The notes beneath the pieces were generated by a model. That model saw only the letters and a list, made by a program, of their open reading frames with translations. It did no database searches and was not told the origin of the DNA. This document shows, one piece after another, positions 46,437 to 56,515 of a DNA stretch of 64,000 nucleotides. Numbering within the stretch: position 1 is the first letter of the stretch; each line of letters begins with the position of its first letter. Source of the stretch: Cladosporium sp. IMV 00045 (Eukaryota; Ascomycota; Dothideomycetes; Cladosporiales; Cladosporiaceae). Where the stretch lies: the NCBI GenBank assembly GCA_001931905.2, contig MSJI02000851.1, forward strand, positions 31,427 through 95,426, in the 5' to 3' direction. A program made the translations under genes and the position numbers.

Positions 46437-48187
46437 ATGTCCCACCCCCTCCCCACAGACCGCACCCTAGCCTTCGCCGCCGCAATCATCTCCTCCAAAC
46501 CCCCCGACCTATCCGTCCGAGGTAAGTCACTTCTGCACAAGCCACCCACCCACAAACACCCGCCCTCACACCACCTCCAACACCACATCCCCAACTAACA
46601 ATCAAACCCACAGCCTACCTCACTCTCCTCACCAACCACACCGCCCCCGGCCGACGCGAAAACGCCCTCAGCGCCGCATACCGCCACCTAGACCGCTCAG
46701 CCTTCTGGAGAGCGGAGAGCGAGCGGGCGAAGGAAAGTTTGCGCGTTGCGGAAAGCGCTAGGATCGAGGCGGTGAGGGAGGTGGAGAGCTTGAGGGGGAA
46801 GTTGGCGCAGGCCGAGGCTGGTGCTAGCGGTTCTGGTACTGGTAGTGGTGGCGGTGGTGTTGGGAAGAGGAAAAAGGGAGGGGAGAGCGTGATTTATTTT
46901 GAGAGGGATGGAAAGAAACCGAGAAGAGATGGGACGGAGAGGAGGGAGGTCTTGTTGGGGAAGGTCGTGGTTGAGGAGATTGAGGGGGAGGGGGAGGGTT
47001 GTAAGTTGCTTTTCTTCTTTCTGCCTTCCATCTCGCTGAGTGGGTGCTGGTGGTGTTGTGACAAATGCTGACAAGCGCAGGCGACGCGCTCATGCGCTCT
47101 TTGTATCAGATCGGGCTGTGCTTCAAACCTGGTGTGCACGTTGAGGTGACCGTGCTGGCTCACTACCTGATCTCTGCCGCTGAGGAGATATCGAATATGA
47201 TCCTTGGAGCTCTAGGCCAGTATGGCTCAGCGGATTCTCCGACTGGCGACCGCCTGCCTACGACACTGATTGCAGCTGGGAGAGTCGTTGCTGGGATACT
47301 GGCAGGGTTCAGAAACTGCATCGCCTGGACGAGAGCAAATCCGCAACCGGACAAGTCACATACGCCATCGTCAACATGTACGAAAAACTCATAAGCGGCC
47401 TCGAAGTCATATCTTCCCATGAAGGTAGACAGGAGTCTCACGACAGCTCATCAATCGATCCGAAGACTATCCCTCTCAAACAAAAGCCCAAAAAAGCAGG
47501 CCCGCCACGAGTCAACATCAAAGATGCGCCCTCTCTGAACATGCTCACAAGCCTCCTCGGCGGCATCATCAAACACCTCGACCCCAAACAACCTTCCCAT
47601 CAAGACCTCTTCGAAGGCTTCCTCTTCTGCGTCCTGTCCAAACTCGGCAAGAACATCTACACAGCCACCTTCACCCATCCTCGCGGCGCCAGCATCTCGG
47701 AAGAAATCCAAGCGAAACCACACCTGACGAGACCGGCGAAGGAGGCGAAGCCCACAAAAAAAACCTCAACCCCCTCCCCCCTCGACAAGCCCAACTCGAA
47801 GCGCCCTACCTCATCTACCTCCTCAAACAACTCCTTCCCCTGAGCTCAACCTTCCTCGAACCCGCTTCCAAGAAACCAAGCAACAAACCCAACCCCAAAA
47901 TAGCCTCAAAACCCAACAACGCAAGCAAACCCACCCTCTCCCTCCTAGCCAAGCAGCGTCTGCAAAACACGCTCGTCACCGGCATATTCGGCACGGAAGG
48001 GGTTGAAGAAGACAGTGATCTCCTGCTCAACTGCCTGCGGACGCCAGGAGGAGCAGCGCTTGGTTCCGTGCCGGTCCCGAGAGTGAAAGAGGTAGAGGTT
48101 GGAGAGTGGTTTACTGGGGAGGTGTGGAGGTTGGTAGGGTGGGAGGGGTTGGGGAGGGAGGTTGCTGGGGATGGTGGGAGGGTGTAG
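46437..48187 (+). pseudogene. Conserved-looking coiled-coil protein of unknown function with apparent one-base frameshift
   Basis: Not recognised. Inferred exons: 46437-46521, 46614-47000, 47081-47102, 47306-48187. The first two introns (92 and 80 bp) are well supported; the third (47103-47305, 203 bp) is inferred because the frame must change to enter KLHRLDESKSATGQVTYAIV. The N-terminal part starts MSHPLPTDRTLAFAAAIISS and contains a charged coiled coil (ERAKESLRVAESARIEAVRE). A helical domain follows (NMYEKLISGLEVIS, LFEGFLFCVLSKLGKNIYTA). Between 47,690 and 47,780 the frame shifts by one missing base, most simply in the A8 run near 47,755-47,763, to reach QLEAPYLIYLLKQLLP, LSLLAKQRLQNTLVTGIFG and a Gly-rich end. 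Both sides are clearly coding, so an assembly error is likely; it is typed pseudogene only because the frame is broken. Confidence 0.6.
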
Positions 48188-48526
48188 TAGTTGATGATTG
48201 ATTTGGTAGGTTGAGTGGAGAGGTTGATGGAGAGCTAGATCTGGCATTGGTGTGCTGTTGCTTGATGGTGCCCATAAAAGATCGAGGTGTGCCGAAGCGG
48301 AAGCGTCGTTGTGGTCGGCTTGGTTTTCGAGTTATATTTGCTGGGACAGGTGAAGGCGGCAAGCGTGAAGTAGAAGCCATGTAAGAGACACGAAAGACCT
48401 GGAGAAAAGTAATCTTACACTTCCTAAACTTTACATTGGACTACAAAACAAACAACCCCATATCCCATGGTCCATCAAATCTATCTTACAAACAAACAAA
48501 ATAACACTCACTAACATACCATCACA
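48188..48526. other. Convergent 3' flanks
   Basis: Between the unknown coiled-coil gene and the GluRS gene. No supported coding signal. Confidence 0.5.
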
Positions 48527-50570
48527 TCACCACCCACCCTCCTCCTCCTCCCCACCAGCAAACTCTACACCACACCTCCGACAACACTCCCTCCACCCCA
48601 ACACAGCCATCAGCACGCCCACGCCCGGCCCCGGCGTTCCACTCGCCAACCTCTCTCTCAAAAACCTCATAACCCCCTTCTGCCACTCCTTATAAGCCTT
48701 CGCCACCACCTCCCTCTTCCCCTCATCATCCGGCACAGCAGCCTTCAAAAACGCCGGGGTGTCGATCGCCCGGTCCGTGAAAGGCACTTGCACACTTTCA
48801 GGGAGCTTGTGATCCGCATCGGCCAGCACGCGACGCCAGATGGCTTCGTTGAGGTGGGCGTGGATTCTGGCGCTGGCGCGCTCGAGGTCTGTGGGCGGGC
48901 GGGCGTGGACGATTCCGATTTTGTGGTTGCGGAGGGGTGCTTTTCGAAGGGCGAGTTGAGGTAGGGGCGCGTGGGGGAGAGGGTGCGGAGGAGGGTGGTG
49001 GTTAGGTCTTGGAGGGCTGAGGGGGAGGGGACGCTATCACCGCTGGTGCTGGGTGTGCTTGGTGGAATTGCGGAGTTGTGGGACTCCGGGTCGTAGTTGA
49101 AGAAGTACCAGTTACGCTGGACGAATTGGTCGGCGGTTTGGTAGGATTTGTCGTCTGCCAGGAGGATGTTGCGACAGTATTGCGCTAGGGAGGCTTTAGA
49201 GCCATGCTTCGCGAGGGCATCAGGGTATTCCTTCGCGGCAGCTTCGGTGACTTTTTCGACGAGGTCGCTGAGGGCCTTTTTGTTGCCATTGCGGGCTTCT
49301 TCGCAGCGGCGTTGCACTTGGCTCTTCTGCAGATACCACAGCTTCTCCATCAGCACCATCGTGTTGCCCTTTGTGAATTTGAGGTCGAAGCTCTGTGCGA
49401 GCTCGTCCATGGTCATAACGTCGTTTTTGTTCGGGTTGCTCCATCCTTGCAAGGTGAGGAAATTGCATAGCGTTTCGGGGAGCACGCCATGCTCTTCGCG
49501 CAAGCCCTTGACATCCAAAGCAATGTCCGCGTTACGCTTGGAAAGCTTGGCTTTGTCCTTGTCCAGCAGGAGGCCGACATGCGCAAAGACGGGAGGCTCC
49601 CATCCAAAAGCGGTGTAGAGGTCGTAGTGAAGTGGTGTACTAGCCATCCATTCCGTGCCACGGATGACATGGGTGATCTTCATGAGATGGTCATCCACGA
49701 CGTTGGCGAAGTGGTAAGTGGGTGTTCCATCCGATTTCAGCAAGATCGTGTCTGCAGCGTCTAGGGAGCTCTCGTCATCACCTGCACTGGCGGCAGGGCT
49801 TCGTTTCAGTCGCTTGATTTTTCCGTAGATCAAGTCTGGATAGGTACGCTTGTGTACATTTTCAGGCTGCTTGAGGCGTACGGTAAACTTTTCGGTGCCA
49901 GATTCTGCTCGCTCCGCGGCCTCGGACGAGGAGATATGCGAGCAATCCTGGTAACAGCCGGAGGTCACGAAAGCAGCGGAACCAGCGCCTGCAGTCTGCG
50001 GTGTGCAAAAACATCGGTACGCGGTTCCTTCGTCTAGCAAGTCCTGGGCATGTTTTTGATAGAGATGATTGCGTTCTGATTGCCAGTAAGGGCCATTCGG
50101 GCCTCCCACGCCAGGGCCTTCATCCCATTGCAGACCGGCCCATTGTAGGTCTTCGCACAGGCGATCTGTGGCTCCGGGAACCAATCTTTTCTGCGCAAGT
50201 CAGACTCGATATGCTTACTTGGCTGAACACAACATCGACTTACCTGATCAGTATCCTCGATTCTCAGGATAAATTGGCCCCCGGTTCGCCTGGCCAGGAG
50301 GTAGCTGAACAACGCCGTCCTCAACCCTCCAATGTGCATATATCCAGTTGGAGATGGAGCAAAGCGAGTTCTTGCAGGGTAGTCGGGCAGTTTGCCGTCA
50401 CGTGCTATTGCATCCTTACTTCGCGCGACCGAGGAGGCAAAGTTCCTCTTTGTATATGATTTCCAGATGATACGGCCTCTGTATTGCTGGGCCACGCGCT
50501 GACCAAAGGCGCTCTTGACACATGACGGGCAGACCCAATCGGTCGCACGTGACAGTGCCGTGGCTTTCAT
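48527..50570 (-). CDS. mse1: Mitochondrial glutamyl-tRNA synthetase, apparent frameshift near C-terminus
   Basis: Charges mitochondrial tRNA-Glu (and probably tRNA-Gln). Exon 1 (50244-50570) has a basic leader ([20 protein letters not shown]), then the class I HIGH-type motif in [20 protein letters not shown] and RIEDTDQ. After intron 50191-50243 come [40 protein letters not shown] and the KMSKS-equivalent [10 protein letters not shown]. The anticodon-binding half follows to [16 protein letters not shown]. There the frame ends as low-complexity shadow, whereas the frame reached by adding one base at the A-run 48941-48944 (GAAAAG on the coding strand) continues [20 protein letters not shown] to [20 protein letters not shown], the usual C-terminal region. 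An assembly indel is the simplest reading; otherwise the last ~140 residues are lost. Confidence 0.88.
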
Positions 50571-50896
50571 AGAAGTAAGAGTGTTATGTCGTCTGTTCAC
50601 AGTATTCGTCTCTTCAGTTGTTGTTCAATGTTAGAGACACGCTTGGTGGCGCAAACCTCCCAAGCCCCGTTTATCCCCGGCTTCGTCGCCGGACAAAAGT
50701 TCGTTTCAAAGCCCTGCCGCGCCTGCTTACTGCAAGAGAGAATTGGAAAACATCCTTGTCCTTACTTGCCTAATACATCACCTTCACCTCTTGACAATCA
50801 CATCCACCTTCTTCGCAGGCAAAGGGCCTATCGCATTTCCTTGCCACCTGAGCTCCTAAAAAACCTCACCTCTACACATTCACGACCTCACTTCCA
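50571..50896. promoter_or_regulatory. Bidirectional promoter region, mse1 / ydj1
   Basis: Divergent start codons 326 bp apart. No TATA box in a convincing place. Confidence 0.45.
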
Positions 50897-52334
50897 GCAT
50901 GGCCGAAGAAAGAGACCTCTACGGTAGGCCTTATCTGATGCGCTCTATTCTTGAAGAACATCACTAACATGCATAGAGGTCCTCAATATCGAGCGCTCCG
51001 CGACCAAAGCTGAAATCAAAAAAGCATACCACAAAGTAAATCAACCACCACGCGGCATCGCATCGCATACAAACGAAAGCGCAACAAACTAACACCCACC
51101 TCCTCCAAAGGCCGCACTCGCATCCCACCCCGACAAAGTACCCGATGAGCAGCGCGAAGAAGCCGACGAGAAATTCAAAGCCGTATCGCAAGCCTACGAG
51201 ATCCTGAGCGATGAGCAGAGCCGCGACCTCTACGACGAGCACGGCATGGCGGCCTTCGAGAAGGGCAACGGCATGGGCGGCGGCGCCGGGCCCGACCTCG
51301 ACGACATCCTGGCGCAGATGTTCGGCGGCATGGGCGGAGGGTTCGAAGGCATGCATGGATCCTTCGGCGGCGGCGGACCAGGTGGACCCGGACAGAAGAG
51401 GGCGAAGGGCAGGCCTGAGATGCAGCAGTACGAGGTTTCGCTGGAGGAGCTCTACAAGGGCAAGACGACGAAGTTTGCCAGCACCAAGAACGTGCTGTGC
51501 TCGCACTGCAGCGGTAGCGGAGGCAAGGAGAAGGCGAAGGCGAAGACGTGCGACACGTGCAAGGGCCGCGGATCACAAACGAGGATGAGGCCCGTGGGCC
51601 CCGGGCTGGTGACGCAAGAGACGGTGAATTGCTCGACGTGCGCGGGGAGGGGCAAGTTCTACGCGGACAAGGACAAGTGCAAAAGGTGCAAGGGCGAGAG
51701 GACGATCAAGCAGAAGAAGATCTTGGAACTCTACATTCCGCCCGGCAGCAGGGAGGGCGAGAAGATCATCCTGGCCGGCGAGGCGGATCACGACCCCGAC
51801 GACGAGGAGGCGGGCGACATCGTTTTCGAACTCGTCGAGGAAGCGCACGAGACCTTCCACCGTGCAGGCTCAGACTTGCAAGCCGAGATTGAGATCACGC
51901 TCGCCGAAGCGCTCACAGGCTTCAACCGCACAGTCGTCCGCCACCTGGACGGCCGCGGCATCGCGCTCAACATCGTGCAGCCAGCAGGCCAAGTGCTGCG
52001 CCCGGAGCAAATCCTCAAGGTCCCCGGCGAGGGCATGCCCCTGAAGCGATCCGACCACAAGGGCGACCTGTACCTCGTGATCAACGTGAAATTCCCCGAA
52101 GACGGCTGGCTGAAAGACGAGGCCGCGATCCAGAAGGTGCGCGACGTCCTGCCCAAACCGCAGCAGAAAGAGGCCAAGCCCGGCGAGACGCCGGAGGTGG
52201 TCGACGAGGTCGACTTCGTCACCGTGCCCAATATGGACGGATTTGGTGCTGGCAGCGACGACCCTCGCGCTGGAGGCGAGTGGGAGGATGATGACGAGGA
52301 TGGTCCTGCAGGCGCACAGTGCGCGCAGCAGTAG
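50897..52334 (+). CDS. ydj1: Type I Hsp40 co-chaperone (Ydj1/Mas5-like)
   Basis: Stimulates Hsp70 ATPase and delivers clients for folding and import. Exons 50897-50921, 50977-51035 and 51111-52334 give 435 residues. The J domain starts [20 protein letters not shown] and has the HPD motif in [11 protein letters not shown], assembled from three exons. A Gly-rich linker ([20 protein letters not shown]) follows. The zinc-binding domain has four CxxCxGxG-type repeats: [24 protein letters not shown] and CKRCKGER (the last is degenerate in its final Gly). The two beta-barrel substrate domains follow ([34 protein letters not shown]). The C-terminus CAQQ is a CaaX-type farnesylation signal, as in yeast Ydj1. 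Confidence 0.96.
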
Positions 52335-52943
52335 AGTGGGGTGTCTTCGCATGCGGATGGGGTTCTTGTGGAATATCTTTATTCGATGATGGGACTGGAT
52401 GTGGCAATGACAGGCATAGCGCGGCGTCTTTTCGTTGGGGGAGGTGGGAAAGGGCTCATGAAAGGAAGAAGGAGCAAAACACGTTATTAGGTACATTACA
52501 CTCGACTCCTACCGGTCCAGGTCTGTTTCTAGGCGGCATTTGTATAGGTATAGAACATGGGAATGCGGTCTGCTGTGTTCAGGCGCTTTTGTTGATGACA
52601 GACACAAATCTTTACTTGCTTGCCTTTGTTGATGTTGATGTTAGATGCTTTGGGTTTCAAAGAAGGAAATTGCTCCACGCGACTGGTGTAATAAAGGATT
52701 GTGTAGGTCGAGCTATCTATTCGCCAACGACTCTGGGTATCGGAGTCACGTTTGAACGCCGTCGTTACGCCGTCATAAAGGAGGATGAGCTGTGTCTTCG
52801 TCGATCTTCTCAGACAATAAGAGAGAAAAGAAAAAGGAAATCTAAGTCAAAAACGCCCGCTATGCCTCAACGATCAATCTTCGCTTACAAAACCAAAAAC
52901 GCATTTCAAAAATTCCACATTCCCTTCCAATCTCAAGAACATC
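52335..52943. other. Intergenic, convergent 3' flanks
   Basis: About 600 bp between ydj1 and the kinesin end. No supported gene. Confidence 0.5.
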
Positions 52944-54983
52944 TCATGCCTCCTCGCCACTATCCTCCGCCCTAAAAGCAGGCATGGCCCAGCGCAACTT
53001 GTCATCCGCCATCTTCTTCTTGAACAAGCCCAGATCCTTCATCAGCTCATCGACATCATCCTGGAAAGTGCCATGGTCGAAGCCATCGTCATCGGAGTCG
53101 GACGCACTATCCCCAACGCCGCTGTCAGAGCCTTCCATCTCATCGTCCGTGGCATCGTAGTTCTCCGCCTGCAACTCCCTGGGCAGCACGATGGGGTTCT
53201 TGAGCTCACCCACAGCGAGCGCCAGGTGGCGGCGGAGGGACTCGATCTCGCCCTGCAGGGCGACGTTGGCGGGGCGTAGCTCGTCGACTTCCATGGTGAG
53301 GGCGCGGATCTTGACGTCGGAGACGGCGCGCGACTCCTCCATGGCGCGCTGCATCTTGGTGACTTGGCGCTGGTAGTCCTCGAGCTCGTCGCGGGCGCGG
53401 TCGGCCTCGTCGCGCTTGCGCACCGTCGCCGCGTTGACCGACATTTGCAAGTTCTTGATTGTTTCTTGCATCTCGACGATTTTGGCGTCGCGCTCCGCGG
53501 CCGACACGGCGTCCTGGTTGACGTGGGCTTTGGTGCGGATGCGCTTGGCCGCGTCGGCGTAGCGGAGGGTTGAGAGGGTTTCTTCGTAGTCCGTGGGTGA
53601 GATGCAGGCCACCATGGCCGTCTTGGAGTTGCCGCCCAGGCTGTCTTTGAGGAGCCAGGTGAGCACCGAGTCGCGGTAGGGGACCATCTCGGCGCGGCGC
53701 CGGGATTGGTTCTGCGGCATGCTTTTGCGGCTTGCGGCCTGGCGTTTGGGGTCTGAGAGGGCGGCGATCACTCTTCCGAGTGTGGTGAGGGATTGGTTGA
53801 TGTTGCCTCCTTCGCGGAGGCGTTGGCCTGTGGCTTCGGTGCGGCCGGCTCGCTCTGAGCCGGCAAGGTCGACTAGACGCATGCGTGCGAGACGCTCAAT
53901 GGTGCTGTCGGAGCTGAGATCGTGCTGGATCTGTTTGAGGGTGAGGGTGAAGACCGCGTGGGAGCGGGAGGAGGTATCGTTCATCTTCGTACTGGCCGTG
54001 GTGCGATTCATGTCGCCGACCTTCATGAGGCGCTCGATGTCTTCGTAATTGCGTACTGGCTCATCGGTGAGGTTCTGTACGTATACACCGTCGCTCTTTG
54101 ACTCGCGTATCTTTAGATAATTTGGCGAGTTGGTCTTTGGCGTGAGGAGGTCCTTGACGTGCTCGTTGTAGATTTCGAAGTAGGAGACGTGAACCTTGTA
54201 TGTTATAGCACTGTTCTCTTCCATGTCGATTCGCTCAAACAAGCCTCTGCATGTCCTCGGTATCAGGCCTGGCTCGAACGGCGTGCCCATCATGGTGTAC
54301 GACTTTCCGCTGCCTGTCTGTCCATAGGCGAAGATGCATGTGTGGTATCCGTCAAAGTTGTGGTCCAGAAAGTCCTCTCCAAACGAGTTGTAGACATCTT
54401 CCTGGCCGGAGAAGTGTGGATCAGATTCGTCGTGTGACCAGAACGATTTGTCGAAAGTAAACGACTTTTCCTCGTATGTCTTTCTGCTATTCTTCATATC
54501 CTCCGACGCGTATGCTGGCACGAGGAGTTTCGTCTCTTGCGCTGGGGTCATTTGGACGATACATTTCGACTGCTTCTCGTAATCTGCGAGTGTTTATCAG
54601 CAAACAGATCAGACAAGAATATATGTGTGTACCCAGGATATCCTACCTCTCTTGATGAACTTCCGCACTCTTACCACGACCTTCACATTCCCGGCGTCCC
54701 CATCGGACGACTGCGGTCTCTGCATTGCTTCCGCTGGCTGTCTGCTTCTCAGACTGGGAGCACTCGCAGTGCTCTGGTAGTTTTGCAGGTCCGGCGTAGT
54801 GAGAGCTCTCTCGGCCATGTTCTCCAGTTCGTCGCTGTCGAAGGGACCAACAGCAGCAGGAACAGGCACAGGGAAGAACAGACGACGAAGAGTAGGTGTT
54901 CGGGCAAGGAAGGCGTCGAAAGCGTCGCACGTCTCTTCCAGGGCTGTCTCAGACCGCAATTGCAGGTGCAAGGAAGCGAACAT
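52944..54983 (-). CDS. Kinesin-3 family motor with short tail
   Basis: Plus-end microtubule motor. Exons 54647-54983 and 52944-54583 (intron 54584-54646) give 658 residues. The first 95 residues are disordered; the motor begins VKVVVRVRKFIKRDYEKQSK. The P-loop is FAYGQTGSGKSYTMMG, switch I NDTSSRSHAVFT, switch II VDLAGSERAGRTEATGQRLR, and VPYRDSVLTWLLKDSLGGNS precedes the neck region. KSFTFDKSFWSHDESDP and DGYHTCIFAY are typical of Unc-104/KIF1. A short coiled coil (residues about 460-590) and an acidic Ser/Asp tail end with MPAFRAEDSGEEA. The FHA and PH domains of long kinesin-3 motors are absent. A nidulans has a short second kinesin-3 (UncB), which may be the orthologue; that link is inference. 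Confidence 0.93.
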
Positions 54984-55742
54984 CGGTCATGATCGCCTGG
55001 CTATGTGCTGTCTCTGCCCAGTGCGTCGCGCTATCCATGCAACGGGCGAGAAGCCGTTTGATGGATTGGCGGTCCGCGTTGGGCCTTTGTTTGGTCCGGA
55101 GAAAACATGCGCTTGTTGGCGGTTGGTGGAGCAACATGAACGTTGGAAAAGCCAAAACGTCACTTTCTTGGGATGTCACAAGCGACATCAGTGCGTGCAT
55201 GCGATATTCAAACACATTATGTAGAGATGAAAAAGTGGTAATGATATGATCACCAGAGTCACAGTACAGCACTCATTTTGTCGCAGAGATGAAAGGATCA
55301 AAGCACGAGTCATCTCACCATCGTTGCAATCTCATAAACGAAATGTTGTCATTCTAGCGGTAAAGACTGACTGTACTATCTAGCTATGGTGCTGTTGTTC
55401 CCAACTTCAACACAAAATGGTAAAGCAGAGACAAGAAGACAAGATTGAAAATATCCCCGAAAGAGTGGAACCATGTAAAGAGTGTGATTGAGCTCAACCA
55501 AACGAAGGAAAGGACACTTAAAGTGATCATCCAAAATGTGAAACCAGGCAAAGAGTGTGATTGAGCTGAACCAGCAGACAACAATTGAGGGTCCCGATCT
55601 AACCTCAGCCAAGGAGCGTGTCGCCAAAGGTTAGATGAACACCTCAGAAAAAAAGAAAAACGCAGACGCGCGAGATACGGTGGTGCTTCAACGCGAGAAT
55701 CCATGACCGATCAACTTCGTCGAAGCAATCGGTCTTCACGAT
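54984..55742. other. Intergenic region with small duplication
   Basis: This holds the kinesin promoter and the 3' flank of the secreted repeat gene. It contains a 24-bp near-identical direct repeat (listed separately) but no supported gene. Confidence 0.5.
55477..55573 (+). repeat. Direct repeat, two 24-bp copies 73 bp apart
   Basis: Copies at 55477-55500 and 55550-55573 share AAAGAGTGTGATTGAGCT and the following AACCA with one mismatch; flanks (GGAACCATG and GAAACCAGG) are also similar, so it looks like a diverged ~73 bp tandem duplication. Confidence 0.7.
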
Positions 55743-56515
55743 CTACTCGTCTCTGAGACCGTTCGAGTCCAATTCAACCAAATCTCCAATCTCCCTTTTC
55801 ATAACTCCAGCTCCAAGTCCGGACGGGATCATACTGGATAGATCCCCAAGGCCAGCATTGCCACCACCACTGCCACCAGAGAGGCTGCCGAGACCGCTGA
55901 TGCCTTTCGTGACCGCACCAGCAATGTCGTCTCCGCCACCCTCGCTCAAAAACTGGTCAAGTGCTTTCGTACCCTTGGAAACGGCATCGGCAATATCGCT
56001 GCCCATGTCATCACCGCCGCCACTGGTGAGTGCATCAACAGACCCCGTGGCGCTAGCGGCGGAGGACGATCCGGACGTCTGCGACGAAGCTGCCGCAGCA
56101 GTGCCGTTCTGAGCAGAATTCTGCTCACCAGAAGCTGTGCTACGACGTCTGCAAGACCTTGTCGCTTGCCCAAAATGCCTGCAGAACCAGTCTCGGCCGG
56201 GAGCGAGGCGCCAGCGGCGCCACTGAGTAGCGCTCCTAAGTCCCCTGAGGCATCGGCCCCAGAGAGAAGGGATGAGATCAGGCTTGGAATGTCTTCAAGA
56301 CTTTGTCTTTTGCGCAGGATGTCTGCAGAACCAGTCTCGGTCGGCAGAGAGCCGCCAGCGGCATCAGCCTCAGAGATCAGGGATGAGATCAGTTTTGGAA
56401 TGTCTTGAACCGAGCCGGTCGGCAAGGCTCCAGTTGCGCCGGCGCTGAGGTTGGTGTTGAGAGGAGCTGCGGCGGCGATGGCCGTGAGGAGAGAGAAGGT
56501 CGTTAAGTATTGCAT
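55743..56515 (-). CDS. Secreted repeat protein with KR sites (Kex2-processed precursor candidate)
   Basis: Secreted protein of 240 residues, function unknown. Exon 1 (56129-56515) encodes a signal peptide (MQYLTTFSLLTAIAAAAP) and two imperfect ~48-residue units. DIPKLISSLISEADAAG at about 38-54 matches DIPSLISSLLSGADASG at 75-91, and LPTETGSADIL matches LPAETGSAGIL. Each unit ends in a dibasic site: RKR|Q at 68-71 and GKR|Q at 116-119. Intron 56079-56128 is exactly 50 nt (GTGAGC to CGCAG) and joins DVVAQLL to TSGSSSAAS; ignoring it looks like a frameshift. Exon 2 has Gly/Ser/Asp-rich repeats and a third site, MKR|E, at about 222-225. The layout fits fungal Kex2-processed repeat proteins, but a plain cell-wall or effector-like protein is possible. 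Confidence 0.8.

Noticed and set aside
48111..48380. Minus-strand Pro/Ser/Thr-rich open frame
   Set aside because: It overlaps the 3' end of the rightward coiled-coil gene and has shadow-type composition.
56079..56170. Apparent frameshift in the secreted KR-repeat gene
   Set aside because: A 50-nt GTGAGC...CAG intron restores the frame exactly, so no indel is needed.
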